From Isoetes taiwanensis (taxonomy: Eukaryota; Streptophyta; Lycopodiopsida; Isoetales; Isoetaceae): DNA of 64,000 nucleotides. Location: positions 436,001 to 500,000 of the forward strand of contig JAJEKV010000212.1 in the NCBI GenBank assembly GCA_021234155.1, read 5' to 3'. Both the position numbers and the translations under genes were made by a program. A model generated the notes under the pieces. That model saw nothing but the letters and a program-made list of their open reading frames with translations. It was not told the origin of the DNA and searched no databases. Positions within the stretch are counted from its first letter, which is position 1. Each line of letters opens with the position of its first letter. Below, piece by piece: positions 1 to 11,735 of this stretch.

Positions 1-1250
1 TTCGCATTTCGATAAGTTTTGCCAGAGAGATTATGGATTTTTTGAACCCACTCATAATATTGTCTATGAATGGAGGTTTCAATGATCAGAGAGGGGAACA
101 AAGCTGCCGAAGAAGGGGCATTGGCGTACGACCTCATGCGAAGGAGCGCAAGTGGAAAAGCCTGCTCATGAACTTTTTTGGTCCGTCTTCTAGGGTATGG
201 CATCTTCTCATTTGTGCGGCCTCAAGGCAATGTCCTGACCGTTTTCGACATGGAGAAGGCTGCCAGCTTGCTTACCAACAAGTTACCTGAAAGGGGAATA
301 TGGGTGTGTTCTGGCACCCTTGTCTGCATTGGTCTCTGGAGGCCGTATGCTAATGCCCCCCCTCCCCCTTTTGGAGCTCGGTTCCCCTATTCGACTGTTG
401 AATCCTCCATTCAAGCAACCTACTTTGAGCAGGTCCACAAAAATCCAAGGCCGGTTCAAGAGAACTTAACAAACCACGAAACTTAGGGCCTCGATGCTGG
501 AAGCAACTTTCCTCTCTTCTAGTTATTAAAGCCCTGGCGATGGACGGGCGACTTCCCCACCATGGAGGTTTTGCCAAAACACCTATGTCTTGTTAGAGCC
601 CTTTCGCACTTTCTACCATTAATTGACTATGTCAAATCCTATTTGACCATGTTTGAATAAGGTGTGCTAGTTCATGAAACGGTATATTTATAACAAAAGG
701 TTTAGATAGTTTGAGGGCTGTATTGTATAAGAAAGAGTATGAAAATATGGCAAAAAGGAATCTCTACCAACTCCTGTATTTAGGGAAGGTTTTTTTTTAG
801 GCCCAACCATCCATTGGTTTTAGACGGTGAAAAAAAAACAGAAGAGGATGCATGATCCGGCTATGGCGACGAGCACGTGCGCTCTTCTTTTCTCTCGCGA
901 GCTTTTGGCGATCTTGGTGGCTAGGGGCGATCAATCTGGTCTTCTTGGCATAGTGGCAGTAGTTTCTTACGATTGTTCAAACTTCTTGAGCAAAGGTGCT
1001 AGCCGACTACCGGACCATGTTCATCATGTATTGAAAAGCTCTGCTACCTCGATTTTATGATTAGAAGAAGGTGCCTCATGAAGCTTCGAGTTCTAGGTAA
1101 GGGTTAGAGGCCCGTTTCTCTCGTGAATCCTTGTTGTTGACACCTACTTAATACATCTTACGTATGCATCTTTGCTTAGGAAATAGGTTTGAAATAAAGT
1201 AAGATGAATTTCATGTGCTTAGGAAATAAGAAAGACTTTGAAAACTGTGA
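1..1250. other. Non-coding or decayed sequence, no gene assigned
   Basis: No gene is supported. A + reading frame at about 178-420 has a GYGIFSF start and a W-R-P-Y-A-N end that faintly resembles the DUF4283 region of LINE ORF1 proteins, but stops and frame changes surround it. The rest is mixed AT-rich sequence with no recognisable domain. Confidence 0.3.
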
Positions 1251-1330
1251 TGTGCGCTTGCATTGGGCAATTTGCTTGGAGTGCGCATTCTTGTTGGGGG
1301 TTCGAATCCCGGTCTGTTGGTCTAATCTTT
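1250..1330 (+). repeat. tRNA-like (SINE-like) head
   Basis: A box-B-like GGGTTCGAATCCC lies at about 1296-1308, preceded about 35 nt upstream by an A-box-like GGGCAATTTGCTTGGAGTGCGC segment (split here as GGGCAATTTGC and TTGGAGTGCGC). Spacing and order fit a Pol III internal promoter of a tRNA-derived SINE. No convincing acceptor or anticodon stems close, so this is not called as a tRNA gene. Confidence 0.35.
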
Positions 1331-4300
1331 ATGCGAGTGCCCATACGTGGTTTAATCTTTTCTCGGGGTGCCTCACATTACATTGGTAGCGAGGTTCTTT
1401 GTCTGAGCACATTTTGTGTGGGCCTTAAACTTGTGGCATAAGGTTGGAGGACGCCAATATAGCATTCTTTTGTCCGCTTCTGTGCTCGCCTTGGTAGCAG
1501 TTCTGTGTGCTTCTAATCTTCAGGTGGTGGCGGTTGTTGCGGTCGGCATGACCGCAACAAGCATGAACTTTGAGGTAAGAATCAGATCGTGGATTGTAAG
1601 GATTGTAGGCCGCTAAGAAACCTTGTAGAAGTTGGGCGTGCCAATATAGCATGCCTAGGCGTGTACCTATGTTTAAGGGATAAATTCTAATTTTAACTTC
1701 TTTCTAATTTGGAGTCAAACTAATATTGGGTTTTGTTACAATGGTTGTCAACCCTCCTTAAAAATAGAGCCACATCAGCGTTTGACCCCATTGCGCAATG
1801 ACGTGTACGCATGGGATCGCACTAGAGGGCAAATCCCGCAGAATATTCCCCTATCTAATGGCTGGGAATTCACTAGAGCGCCCACCTGCGATAAGGGATC
1901 TATATGTTCCTTTCTATTGCCCTAAGAAATCCAAAAAGAAAATGTTGATCTTAAACCTGGCACTTGGATCAATCTCAGTGGACCAATCTTTAAGGCAACC
2001 AATCTTTATGCAGAATTTGCAAAAAAGTATCAATCACTTTGGGATCCCTATAGCAAAATGAGACAGTTGCACGTAGATCGAGCTATACTGATTATTTTCA
2101 CATAACTTTTGAAAAAGCAAGAGAAAACTTATGATGGCATGTGGGAAAATTTTGACTCAAGTTGGATTTGGAATGACGGAGAAAATTGAGTTCAAAGTGG
2201 ACACAAATTTGGCGAGTGCAGTTCCTTGTGGCAGAAAAAGGGAGTTAGACTCAAATGATGATATTGCGAGTGTTATTTAACAGTTTTGTGTGATTTTTGA
2301 AACGGCTACTAGCGAAAATGTATAAGAACATAAGAAGAAAATTTAGCTTGATTTGGAACTAAGATGATGGAGAAATACTTGTTCAAAGTGGGTGTAATTT
2401 TCTGTCAGTGAATTGTAAGAAAAAAATCAGCAAACAGTTTTTTGGATCTTGATTTCTATAAGATTTTTTTATGTGATTTCAACTCCTACAAGTTTGAATA
2501 GGACCTGAGATCATGTTCTTATGCTCAAAAAATGGATTTGAGGCAAAAGGCAAAACTCTCCCTCCCTCCCTCCCGCCCTCCCCCCCCGGGGGCAATAGAC
2601 TTGTTAAAGTTCAATTTAATTTTGGGATCTTCATATGCCCTTGCATTCTAGTTTTTTATAACCATGAGGACAATTTGACATATGGCATGCAATGAAAACA
2701 TGAGATACTTCATGGTGAGCCATATGGATGAGAGTAAGGCAATGATTGTATAACAGTGCTTACAACAATAGCTATACAAAACCTTAAAAGATCACACCAC
2801 TTTAGAGAACCATGCTGCTTAAAAAAACACCTCCTTGGTCACTATGCTTACTTATAAAGCACATCTTGAAAAATTACACCTCTTTAAAAGTAACACCATC
2901 TCAAAAAACAGAAACCACACGTCTTTTAACAAAAAATATACCTCCTTATAAAGCCACATCTAAAAAACACAAAAGCCACACCTCCTATAAACAAAAACCA
3001 CAATTCCTTAAAAAAACTCAACAGTGGACGGTCCTTGTCCACTTAATAAGGTGCTCTCGCACAAAGGGTTGTCCATATGGCTGGAAAAAAACTAATCTGG
3101 GTCAAAATTTGAGGAGAGATGAGCGTAGTTGAATGGGGACGTTGGGAGCTTCTAGCAAAGAAGACATTGGCGAGAAGCGTTGAGCAATTTATAGAGTAAT
3201 ACGCCTGTTGTGAATCTGTCTATGGCGATTGAAGTTTCCTTGTAGTTGAAGATAGGCTGCTGGCTGCTGTGAACGAACTTCTTCATCTTACAAAACACTT
3301 ACAAAACTGTCTACGTATTCATACCAATAAATTATCTCATGAATTCATATCCATTACATACAATCCTATCTAAACATCCTTTATTTTACACCCGTCCTTT
3401 CCACACTTTTGTTTTTTTATTGTAATGTCTGGTTCATTAACCTACTCCTACCATCTGTATGTATTGTGACTTAGATATATTTCAAGATCTATTGTCTTAG
3501 AACTTGAGATATCTTAGATTATAGCATTTTATGGTAGATCCAAACCCGATGATCAATTTTCAACCTACTGCTGGATATGCTGCTAGATCCAAATCCACAC
3601 ACAGAGCCCAGGAAAATGCATCCAAAACAAGATTTAAAAGGAGCTCTAACGTCCAAATTGGATCTGCTCATATGCAACGTGTACAAGCAAAACCCAACAA
3701 ATCCCACAAAAGACCAATTGAAATAAATGATATGAAAACAAAAGCCTACCACGAGGAAGGGGCCGGACTGTTGCGACAGAGATATTAGGAACATTGTTCT
3801 ACTTTGCAGTCAGAAATGGAAGGTTCTTAAGGTTCTGGCTCAAGGTTCTTAAGGTCGGATTGTTGCACAAGTGGTGGAGGCAGACAGAAGAAGTTCTTAG
3901 GCCAAATCCACTGCAATTTGGTTTTCCAAGGAATATTCCACTTAAACTTAATATAGCAAGTATGTGGAGTTTAGAATCTTTTTTTTTTTTTGGCTCTTAT
4001 CTCTGTACGTCCATTTAGCATATCCATTTAGCATATTCTATACACATTTCAGCTTCTCTACAAATCTCCATCTATTTAAGATACCCTGAACCCAAAAACA
4101 AGAATAAAAAAAATCAGAAATTGCAATTATATTACATTTCACAAAAGTTTACAAACAAGGATAGTAGGATTAAAGTATGTGGATTATGTGTTGACCTCTG
4201 CAAATTGTGATCTACAAATGGCTGACACCATGCACAGATCATCAATCAATATAGGCCATGCACAATATAGGCCATGCACAGATCATCAATCAATATGTAG

Positions 4301-4425
4301 CAAAATAACAGGGGGTTCCAGGGGGATTTGATATAGATATAATTCTTGAAACCATAGACCATATCCCTAAAACAATTCAATGGGTTATTATAAAAAAAAA
4401 CATAGATTTAAGATAAAAAATAGTC
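1331..4425. other. Intergenic AT-rich sequence with minor repeats
   Basis: No supported gene. A perfect 11-bp hairpin (arms 1534-1544 and 1550-1560, TTGTTGCGGTC) has a 5-nt loop. A C-rich run (CCCTCC repeats followed by a C tract) lies at about 2560-2592. About 2810-3010 is an imperfect A/C-rich repeat with recurrent CACCTCC and ACAAAAACC words. A short duplication (ATCATCAATCAATATAGG / GGCCATGCAC words) lies at 4228-4290. An 85-codon frame at 3531-3788 is rich in K, R and Q but matches nothing I recognise. Confidence 0.4.
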
Positions 4426-4510
4426 ACATTAGCTCACTGGTTAGATTGGTTAAAGTAGTCTTATTAGGACATTGAGTTATTTTGGTAGAGGTTGAATCCC
4501 AGGTATTTCA
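4426..4510 (+). repeat. Second tRNA-like (SINE-like) head
   Basis: TTAGCTCACTGGTTAGATTGG at about 4429-4449 matches a plant tRNA A box (TAGCTCAGTTGG type). GGTTGAATCCC at about 4490-4500 resembles a box B lacking the central C. The spacing of about 45 nt fits a tRNA-derived SINE or a decayed tRNA pseudogene. No complete cloverleaf is seen. Confidence 0.4.
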
Positions 4511-4903
4511 TATTCTAAAAGCTGCTTAAACCGTATAGAGGCTCGATATACCATCAAAACCTTAGGCAAACTCGTATTCGACATCTTAAAATCATAAAGC
4601 GCCCCAATCATAATTGAGCATAATCGAAACGAGAGGTGTCCGAGGCTCCAAAGATAGTCCGGGCGTCGGATTAACAGCATCCCCACGATTTGTGGTAGTC
4701 CGGGGGTGCACCTTGTTTAGAATATATAATACAATAACAGGGGGTTTCCTTTATCAAAAAAATTTCAGTGTCGTCCCATCAAAAAATACGACATAAGCTT
4801 GGTGATTATGAGCTAAAAAGTTGCTAGGATTACATATCTTGAATTGTTTTTACTTTCCAATATAGGGTTTTAGTAATAGGAAAACCGCGGGGAGGAGTTT
4901 AAA

Positions 4904-4951
4904 GGTGGCGGAACTTTCAGGCGGCGGGCGCCGCTGAAAGTTTCCGCCACC
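4904..4951. repeat. GC-rich hairpin, about 21-bp arms
   Basis: The left arm starts GGTGGCGGAACTTTCAGGCG and the right arm is its reverse complement, with one A/AA and one GG/G length difference. The loop is only a few nucleotides. It lies in a GC-rich island next to the foldback-like element at 4984-6038. Confidence 0.6.
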
Positions 4952-4983
4952 GAAACTCCGGACATGCATGGCGGTTACTAAAT

Positions 4984-6038
4984 AAACAACCCGGGGAGGG
5001 CTTTTTTCCGAGGTGGCGCTGACGTGTCGCCGACGTGGATTTTTTCGGATGAATTGGCCCCTGTTTCTTTTGAGCGTAAGCTTTGGCGATGGCGTAACCC
5101 GGCATTTCGAAGTCGTTTTTTGAGGGCTGCCGTGGCGCCGCGCCTGTAGTAGTTTTGATGGTGGCGCCATCCCCTTAGCTTCATTTTGATGCCGATTTTT
5201 CTGCATTTGGAGCTTTCTTGAAGCTTTCTTGGAGTTTTTGAGTTTTTGAGTTTGAGCTTGCTCCACCGTTTGCTTCTATGGAGGCGCCTCGACTGTAGCA
5301 TTCATTCCGTTGTTTCTTTGACAGATTTGGAGCTGTTTTGACGAGTTTCATTCAAGTAGTTCTTTGATCTTTCTCTTGTTTTTCGAGTTAGGCCGGTTCC
5401 GGACGACGACGGCGCAGGTCCATTGATACGTTTTGGAGTTTTCTACGATTTCAGCCGAGGAAAGCAGGTTTTGCTTTGTGATTCTGTTGTTGCAAAGGAC
5501 AGTGTGACAAATGAAGAGTGGTTTCAAGACATAATAAGGGTTTCTTTGCAAGAAAATGGCGGTTCTTTGCCGGCAAATGCACTGTTCATTGCAAGAAAAT
5601 CCATTTATTCGTTTCATTGCAATTCTTTGCAAAAGAAAATGGCGGTTCTTTGCTGGCGAATGCAAGAAAATGGCGGTTCTGACTGCAGAGGATGTTATGA
5701 TGGATCAGTATGCCTTGTGTATTAACTGTGTCAAATTATATGAAATTGCTTTGTACAAAACAATACTGGTGGCTTAAGCGGCTTATGGTTTCTGTAACTG
5801 TCTCCGCTTAAAATTGTTTTGAAAATTGTTTTGTATGATACTGGCTCCGCTTAACTGGTGGCTTATGGTTTCTGTATGAAAATTGTTTCTGTACAAAACA
5901 ATACTGGCGTTTCTGTATGAAAATTGTTTCTGTACAAAACAATACTGGCGGCGCCGCTTAAGCCCCGCCAACAACAAAAGTTTCCACGGACGAAACAAAA
6001 ACAGGAATCCAGGAGGAAAAAAGCCCTCCCCGTTGTTT
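4984..6038. mobile_element. Candidate foldback/MITE-like element of about 1.05 kb
   Basis: The ends are inverted repeats. 4984-5009 (AAACAACCCGGGGAGGGC then CTTTTTTCC) is matched in reverse complement by 6015-6038, differing only by a CC/none length change in the C/G run. No TSD is seen, so the exact limits and the mobile nature are inferred. The interior is non-coding and contains three copies of AAGAAAATGGCGGTTCT (5550, 5633, 5664) and a perfect 41-bp tandem duplication (5868-5908 and 5909-5949). The long minus-strand frame at 4850-5301 is low-complexity and not considered a gene. Confidence 0.4.
5868..5949. repeat. Perfect 41-bp tandem duplication
   Basis: Two identical units begin at 5868 and 5909 with GTTTCTGTATGAAAATTG; each contains the near-palindrome TTTCTGTACAAAACAATACTG. 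A partial related unit with TGTACAAAACAATACTGGTGGC lies at about 5753-5774. Confidence 0.85.
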
Positions 6039-6456
6039 ACGATTAATTCAAAAAGAAAAGTACTTGTTCTACGGCTACCAGCAACATTATTATCTATGCA
6101 CATTGCTTTGGGATCCCTCAATATATCTGTGTCCTAACAAAAAAATCAATGTTGAACTGATCTGGGCATCTGGCTGGCCTTTCGTATTGTCTGCCTCATT
6201 CTTCGCCAGCGGATATCATCCAACTATTATATTTTAATAATTCCCATGTCAATAAAGCATATGACAAGATGTGAACAGAGTGCAGGAGCCATTGAAGGCC
6301 AGGACCTGGCAATTTTAATGCACAGCTTGAGGTACTCTGCTGCAGGCAGAGACACATTTTCTTGGATAATTCCAAAGTTCTTCCAGATGGGATCTCTGTT
6401 ATTCGATTTTCGTTCATCCCTTAACCTTCTTCTAACTTTTTTTCTATCTGCTTCCA

Positions 6457-8994
6457 ATGCAAAATTCAAGAATGCAGAGTTCCTTGATTGCGTTTCTGGT
6501 AATTTTGCCTTCGTGGGCACTTTTAGTCAGTGCTAAGATTTACCGCTTACCTTTGCAATGGACATTGAAAAATTCTGCAGATGTTTTGCCTGTGTATGAG
6601 GGATCTGAAGGGAGATACAGGGTCCTCAGAACTGGAATAGAAGGGAATGATCTGATAAAGAGTGACATTGGTACCTTCTGTTTGGCATTCTATGAATTCA
6701 ACAAGAACCCTGGCAATTTCTACCTTTCTGTAGTCTATGGCTGCAAAAATATCTCAAGCATTGGAGTTCCTGTATGGATTGCTAATAGAGATAAGCCTGC
6801 CATAAATAATGCAACTCTGACGGTTGCCAAGGTCTTCCCTAAGTTTCTTCTTCTCAATCCAAATGCTAATGCCTTATCCTGGGAATTTCCTCCAAGGCCT
6901 TTAGCCTATACAGATCTAACCGAATCTGGCAACTGGATCATGTATGACAATAATAGCCAAATAATATGGCAGAGTTTTGATTCTCCTTCTGATGTGTTAC
7001 TTCCAGGGCAGGCTCTCACCTCCACGTTATTAAGCAGGTCAAACTTATCTACTGGGCTATGGGGATCCTATAAGGTAATTATGGAAACCAACAGGTTGGT
7101 TTTTTATCTCAATATAACAGGTAAAGATTTACAGCCATATTTTGTCAAATCATTCAGTTCTAGTCAATGCAACCAGGCCTCTCTTGTGTACAGAGCTGAC
7201 ATTCTTGAGTTAGACTTTGGTAAATCTTCAAGGTGCAGACCGTTGAAGTTGCTGGAGATTTCTGGATCTAGTGATATGCAGTTTGTCAGATTAAAACCAG
7301 ATGGTAACCTTGTTCTGCATAGGCTGAAAAACAGCTCCAGTGCCTGGGATGAGTTCAGAATGTTTGATGATCCATGCCAGCTTCCTTTGACATGTGGTCC
7401 ATATGGGCTGTGCCAAAACAAAGGAGAATGCAAATGTCTAGTGGAAAACAATATTACTGTTGAAGCAAATGCAAGCATGAAAGCTGGTGTAATATGCAGA
7501 GCTCCAAACTCTGGAATGGCGCCTTGCACAGAGAATACTGAAAGGAATAACCATTTCGTCAGAACAGGTAACTACTTCTCTAATATTTACTCAGCTGGTT
7601 TGATGGGATATACACTTCAAGGTTGCCAGGAACTTTGCCTGTCCAACTGCTCTTGCTCAGGATTTTTTTTCTCAGAAAAGGGATGCTTCCTTGTAGATGA
7701 TATTCTAGGAGGATTTGTGAATGATACAACCACACAGGGGTTCATCAAGTTCAGAAATGATGTATTGTTAACAGGAAGAATAGGTACAGGATTTTCAGGT
7801 AAGCAAAGAAAGACCAGGACAGTGGTAGGGATTATACTAACAGTTGGTGCAGCTTTAGTTATTCTGGCAATGCTGATGAGGTTTTTTTCAAGGAAATCTG
7901 TGAAGAAAATGGAAAACAGAGAGCTAGATACCTGCCTGTCTGGATTAGATGGTTTACCTCCAAGGTTTACATACAGGGAACTGGAGATTGCAACTGAGGG
8001 TTTCAGTAACAAGCTTGGCACAGGGGGATTTGGATCTGTGTATAGTGGAGTTCTACCAAATGGGAAAAAAATTGCAGTGAAAAGACTAGAAGGAACAACA
8101 CAAGGGGTGAAGCAATTTGTGGCAGAGGTAGCATCTATGGCTAACATAAGCCATGTTAACATAGTAAGACTATGTGGGTTTTGCATAGAAAACCAGGACC
8201 AGATGTTGGTCTATGATTTCATGGTAAATGGTTCACTAGATCTCTGGCTTTTTGGCAGTGATGCAAAGAAAAAAAATTTAAGTTGGAGACTGAGGAAAGA
8301 AATAGCCATAGGTACAGCTAAAGGGTTAGCTTACTTACATGAGGAGTGCAGAGAGGCAATAATTCATCTTGATGTGAAGCCTCCCAACATACTGCTGGAT
8401 GAAAAAATGGTACCTAAAGTGGCTGATTTCGGGATGGCAAAACAGGTGGACAGGGATGCCAGTCAGGTGGTGACACGTGTCAGGGGGACACCTGGCTATT
8501 TGGCGCCAGAATGGCTGCTGCATTCTGTGGCTACAAAGAAATGTGACGTGTACAGCTTTGGGATGGTTCTTTTGGAGATGATAGGAGGTCGAAAAAATGT
8601 TGATGTGTTACAAACGAGTACAGAACTAGGTTGGTATTTCCCTGCTTGGGCAGTCAACGAGGTCAGAGAGGGCAGACCCATGGATATCATTGACCCCGGT
8701 ATTAGGGATTCCATGCCCGAGGCTGAAGCCACCAGATTTGTCCACGTGGCTCTCTGGTGTATCCAAGAAAATGCTTCTTCTAGACCATCCATGGATGAGG
8801 TGGTGCAAATGCTAGAAGGTGTTACACTTGTCCACCAACCTCCCCTTCAATTCCATTTTGCTGTGCCCACTCAGACTATTGTCAATTTTACTGCCGACGA
8901 TTCCTCTGTTGGGATGTCATTCATCAACACTGAGAGCGTGTCAATGGCGTATATCAATCCTCCTAGCTTTGCAATGTCCAGCTTAATTAGATGA
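6457..8994 (+). CDS. G-type lectin S-receptor-like serine/threonine kinase
   Basis: This 845-residue single-exon receptor kinase should sit in the plasma membrane, bind a ligand outside and phosphorylate Ser/Thr inside. A hydrophobic signal peptide covers about residues 7-26. A bulb-type lectin domain (about 75-200) includes WQSFDSPSDVLLPGQ. A Cys-rich EGF-like segment (307-328) and a PAN-like segment with CQELCLSNCSC (390-400) follow. The transmembrane helix is about 455-476. The kinase domain (about 516-790) has the Gly loop GTGGFGSV (521-528), Lys542, HLDVKPPN (637-644), DFG (657-659) and APE (683-685). The catalytic loop has Leu where RD kinases have Arg, so it is a non-RD kinase, as is usual for this family; PPN replaces the common PEN. 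All key catalytic residues are present and the frame is open throughout. ATG at 6457 precedes the signal peptide; ATG at 6472 is an alternative. The ligand is unknown. Confidence 0.95.
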   Translation: MQNSRMQSSLIAFLVILPSWALLVSAKIYRLPLQWTLKNSADVLPVYEGSEGRYRVLRTGIEGNDLIKSDIGTFCLAFYEFNKNPGNFYLSVVYGCKNISSIGVPVWIANRDKPAINNATLTVAKVFPKFLLLNPNANALSWEFPPRPLAYTDLTESGNWIMYDNNSQIIWQSFDSPSDVLLPGQALTSTLLSRSNLSTGLWGSYKVIMETNRLVFYLNITGKDLQPYFVKSFSSSQCNQASLVYRADILELDFGKSSRCRPLKLLEISGSSDMQFVRLKPDGNLVLHRLKNSSSAWDEFRMFDDPCQLPLTCGPYGLCQNKGECKCLVENNITVEANASMKAGVICRAPNSGMAPCTENTERNNHFVRTGNYFSNIYSAGLMGYTLQGCQELCLSNCSCSGFFFSEKGCFLVDDILGGFVNDTTTQGFIKFRNDVLLTGRIGTGFSGKQRKTRTVVGIILTVGAALVILAMLMRFFSRKSVKKMENRELDTCLSGLDGLPPRFTYRELEIATEGFSNKLGTGGFGSVYSGVLPNGKKIAVKRLEGTTQGVKQFVAEVASMANISHVNIVRLCGFCIENQDQMLVYDFMVNGSLDLWLFGSDAKKKNLSWRLRKEIAIGTAKGLAYLHEECREAIIHLDVKPPNILLDEKMVPKVADFGMAKQVDRDASQVVTRVRGTPGYLAPEWLLHSVATKKCDVYSFGMVLLEMIGGRKNVDVLQTSTELGWYFPAWAVNEVREGRPMDIIDPGIRDSMPEAEATRFVHVALWCIQENASSRPSMDEVVQMLEGVTLVHQPPLQFHFAVPTQTIVNFTADDSSVGMSFINTESVSMAYINPPSFAMSSLIR

Positions 8995-9544
8995 GTAATC
9001 TTGATTTAGGTCGTTAAGCCCTCAACCTAAACGTTGATGTGCACTTCAAAAGACGATTGACTATGCTTTTTTGAAATATATAGCCTTTGAAAATTTTTAG
9101 TGTGCTGCTAATTATAATTATCTTTCGTGGCCTGCTTACTAGAGTCAATAGCCGTGCAAATTGCAGCTACTCAGGAGCCAATCTATCGTGATTGTTCACA
9201 AGAGAGCAATGACTTATTCTTTGGAACTATACAAGTAGTGACTTATTCTTTGGAACTATAATTGTCAGAACTTCCACCTTCAAAGTCAAAATTCTACTTT
9301 ATGCAAATTATGTTACGTCTTCCAAGTTCTATTTGTTCATGACCTATTTACTTTGTAACACAATATAATGAGAATGGCAAGGTAAGCTTAATAACATCTA
9401 GTCATTATTCGAGTAGACTACTATTAGACGAAAAGCCTAACCCTTTCTAATTTCTATCATGACACAACATTTTTAGGTTCCAGGTAGTTGCTTTTTACAT
9501 ACAAATGCAAGAAGTAACCACTGTAAATGTCATGCTTTCTAAAT
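8995..9544. other. Kinase 3' flank, no gene
   Basis: AT-rich sequence downstream of the kinase stop. A 22-bp direct repeat (TGACTTATTCTTTGGAACTA then TA) occurs at 9210-9231 and 9239-9260. No other structure is seen. Confidence 0.5.
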
Positions 9545-9557
9545 TTTATTGTTAATA
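9545..9557 (+). repeat. LINE target-site duplication, left copy
   Basis: TTTATTGTTAATA at 9545-9557 is repeated exactly at 11866-11878, directly after the poly(A) tail of the LINE. Together they define the insertion. Confidence 0.85.
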
Positions 9558-11735
9558 TGTCAGCAGTATACAAGATAATTGCGAAGGCCCTGTCGCTCAG
9601 ACTTCAAGTTGTCCTGAAGGAGGTTATTAGTCCCATGCAACCTGGCTTCATCCCGGGTAGACACATTCTTAATAATGTAGCGGCGGCATTCGAGGGCATT
9701 CAATGGGCGCGCAGAACAGGGCAGTAGATAGTGTATTTGAAGCTGGATTTTGCAAAAGCCTACGATAGTGTTCGTTGGAATTTTCTGGAGAGGATGATGT
9801 TAGCCCTTGGGTGTGGTGAGAGCTTTACAGCAGTAGCTTTGAAACTCTTAACATCCGCCAGAGCCACCGTTCTCTGTCACAGCGAGTCATCGCCGATCTT
9901 TAGTGTGGGACGTGGAGTTCGCCAGGGATGTCCTTTGGCGCCCTACCTTTCCACCATTGTTGCAGAAGCCCTCTCGCAGTTGCTGACCTCGGCAGTGGAG
10001 GCGGGGGTTATAGAGGGGTTAAGGATGGCAGACGGGTCACAACAGATTGGTAGTCAGTACGCCGATGATTCCTTTCTTTTCTTACAGGCTGATGAAAGGA
10101 ATTTGTTAAACACGAAGGAGCTTCTGGACACCTTCTCGATTGCCTCAGGCTGCCTAATGAATTGGACGAAGTGCTCGGCGTTGTGGCCGTTAACAGAGCC
10201 CATGCTCGCGGTTTTGTCCTAATTTCCTTGGCGAATGCAGCCACAGGGCACATGCTCTAGGCTCTTGGGTATCTGCTCGACATCGACATTTCGGGCGGGG
10301 CCGGTATTTGGGAAGACATTTCGTAGGGATCAAGGTCGGCACCTTAATTGGTTGGGGAGGGGGGGAGGGGAGGGACTTTCCATGGCGGCGGGATCGAAAG
10401 TAGCGAAAGTCCGTTTTATGCTCAACACATGTTTATATGGCGCCTATCATCCTGGCGCTAGAAAGCAAAATCCAGGAAATTTTCTCCATGATCCATAACT
10501 TCGTCTGGGAAGGTAATGAGGAAGGGGCGGTCGTCAAGGTCGCGTGGTGGAAATGTGTGTGGCCCAAAGCTGCGGTTGGCCTGGGCATCTCAGATCTCTT
10601 TCTCCACAGCAAGTCCTGATCTCCAAGTTCATTTTTGCGGTTCTCGAGAATGCGCTCGACTCGCATGGCATGGTTTTGCTTCATCAGTCGCTGTCGCATT
10701 TGATAGTTGTCCATAAGTCGTTTGTGCCTGCGCGGCTTTCTTGGGCGTTATTTGTGGATATCAGGCCGTATGTTAGCGCCTCCCCCTTTTTGAAGGGGCT
10801 CCTATGAGCCTGGAAGCAAGTTCGCCCGCTATTTGCGATTGACGTCTCGAGCTGTGTCCAGTTGGAGTCATCACCATGGTGGATCCCTCTCGGCCCGGGT
10901 GCGTCACCTTCGGTGTTGGCGGCATCCATGGATCCTCGAAAAGTGCGGCAGGTGGACTCGGGTGGGGTCTTGATAAGGGGATTGGTACACCGACGGCAAA
11001 TTTACCGGCAAGCTTTTTTCCACAAAGCTTCGTGAACAGATTGTGCTATTCGGGCGCGGAGTGGCTAATACCGCCACTGAACTTTCCAAGATGGGACGGG
11101 CCGAGTATGGCACCCAAAGGTTGACCCCTCAAATTTTGTGAAATCTTGCTATGGGCTTCTCGCATTTAGATGAGCTGCCCCTGACGCCTCGAGTCTTCTG
11201 GGTACCGTGAGACGACTGGGGCAAAATCTGGAGATGGGTGTGGAATCCAATCCCGCCCCTGCTCGAAAGTGTTGTTGTGACGGATAGTGCACCACCCCCG
11301 AGGGTGAATAACGCGGGTTCACGTGATAAGTCCGATGACCGACTTGTGTCCAATGTGTGGTGCCTCGTGTCGGTGACTTCAAACATCAGATGTTTCTTTT
11401 GCACGAAGGTTCACCAGCATGGCGATGGCAAGGCCCTCTTCCACACCTCTCTCCGTAGTCAAGAAGTTCTTTTGGGAATGTATCCCAGTAGGTGGTCCCA
11501 AGCTCAGAGTCTGGCCTTCCATTTGTGCAAGGCTTGGCTTCTGTGGCTCATATGGAAGCAGCAACGCATGAAGATGTTCAGAAATGAAGAGATGCCATCT
11601 GCTGCTCTGATCCCTCAGTTGAGGTACAAATTATACCTTTCCTACCTGGCATCCCCTCGGAAAGAGCAGTTCAAGGCGGCTATCTGGGAAAGGATCCTCC
11701 TCATTGTAGACGATAGTGGCAGGTTTGTTTGCTGA
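9558..11735 (+). pseudogene. LINE ORF2 fragment: RT and C-terminal region, broken
   Basis: The product would copy LINE RNA into DNA at the target site. The frame begins inside the RT domain. PGFIPGRHILNN and LDFAKAYDSVRW mark RT motifs, GVRQGCPLAP the central motif, and QYADDSFLF (about 10056-10082) the catalytic YADD. A TAG at 9725-9727 stands where the related copy at 29.1 kb has Arg. Another stop follows near 10222, and several frame changes lead through a zf-RVT-like stretch (WKCVWPKAA, about 10551-10577) to a last open frame ending at 11735. Endonuclease and ORF1 are absent because of 5' truncation. It cannot make a functional protein, although the active-site residues survive. Confidence 0.9.

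Noticed and set aside
1290-1312. tRNA gene around GGTTCGAATCC
   Set aside because: No acceptor, D or anticodon stems could be paired; kept only as a SINE-like head.
4850-5301. 107-138-codon minus-strand frames
   Set aside because: Low-complexity K/R/P-rich translation of a GC-rich repetitive tract; two overlapping frames are equally open.
7617-8186. 189-codon minus-strand frame inside the kinase
   Set aside because: Shadow of the receptor kinase reading frame; no domain.
10355-10375. G-quadruplex regulatory element in the LINE
   Set aside because: G-rich run in a decayed coding region; no evidence of function.
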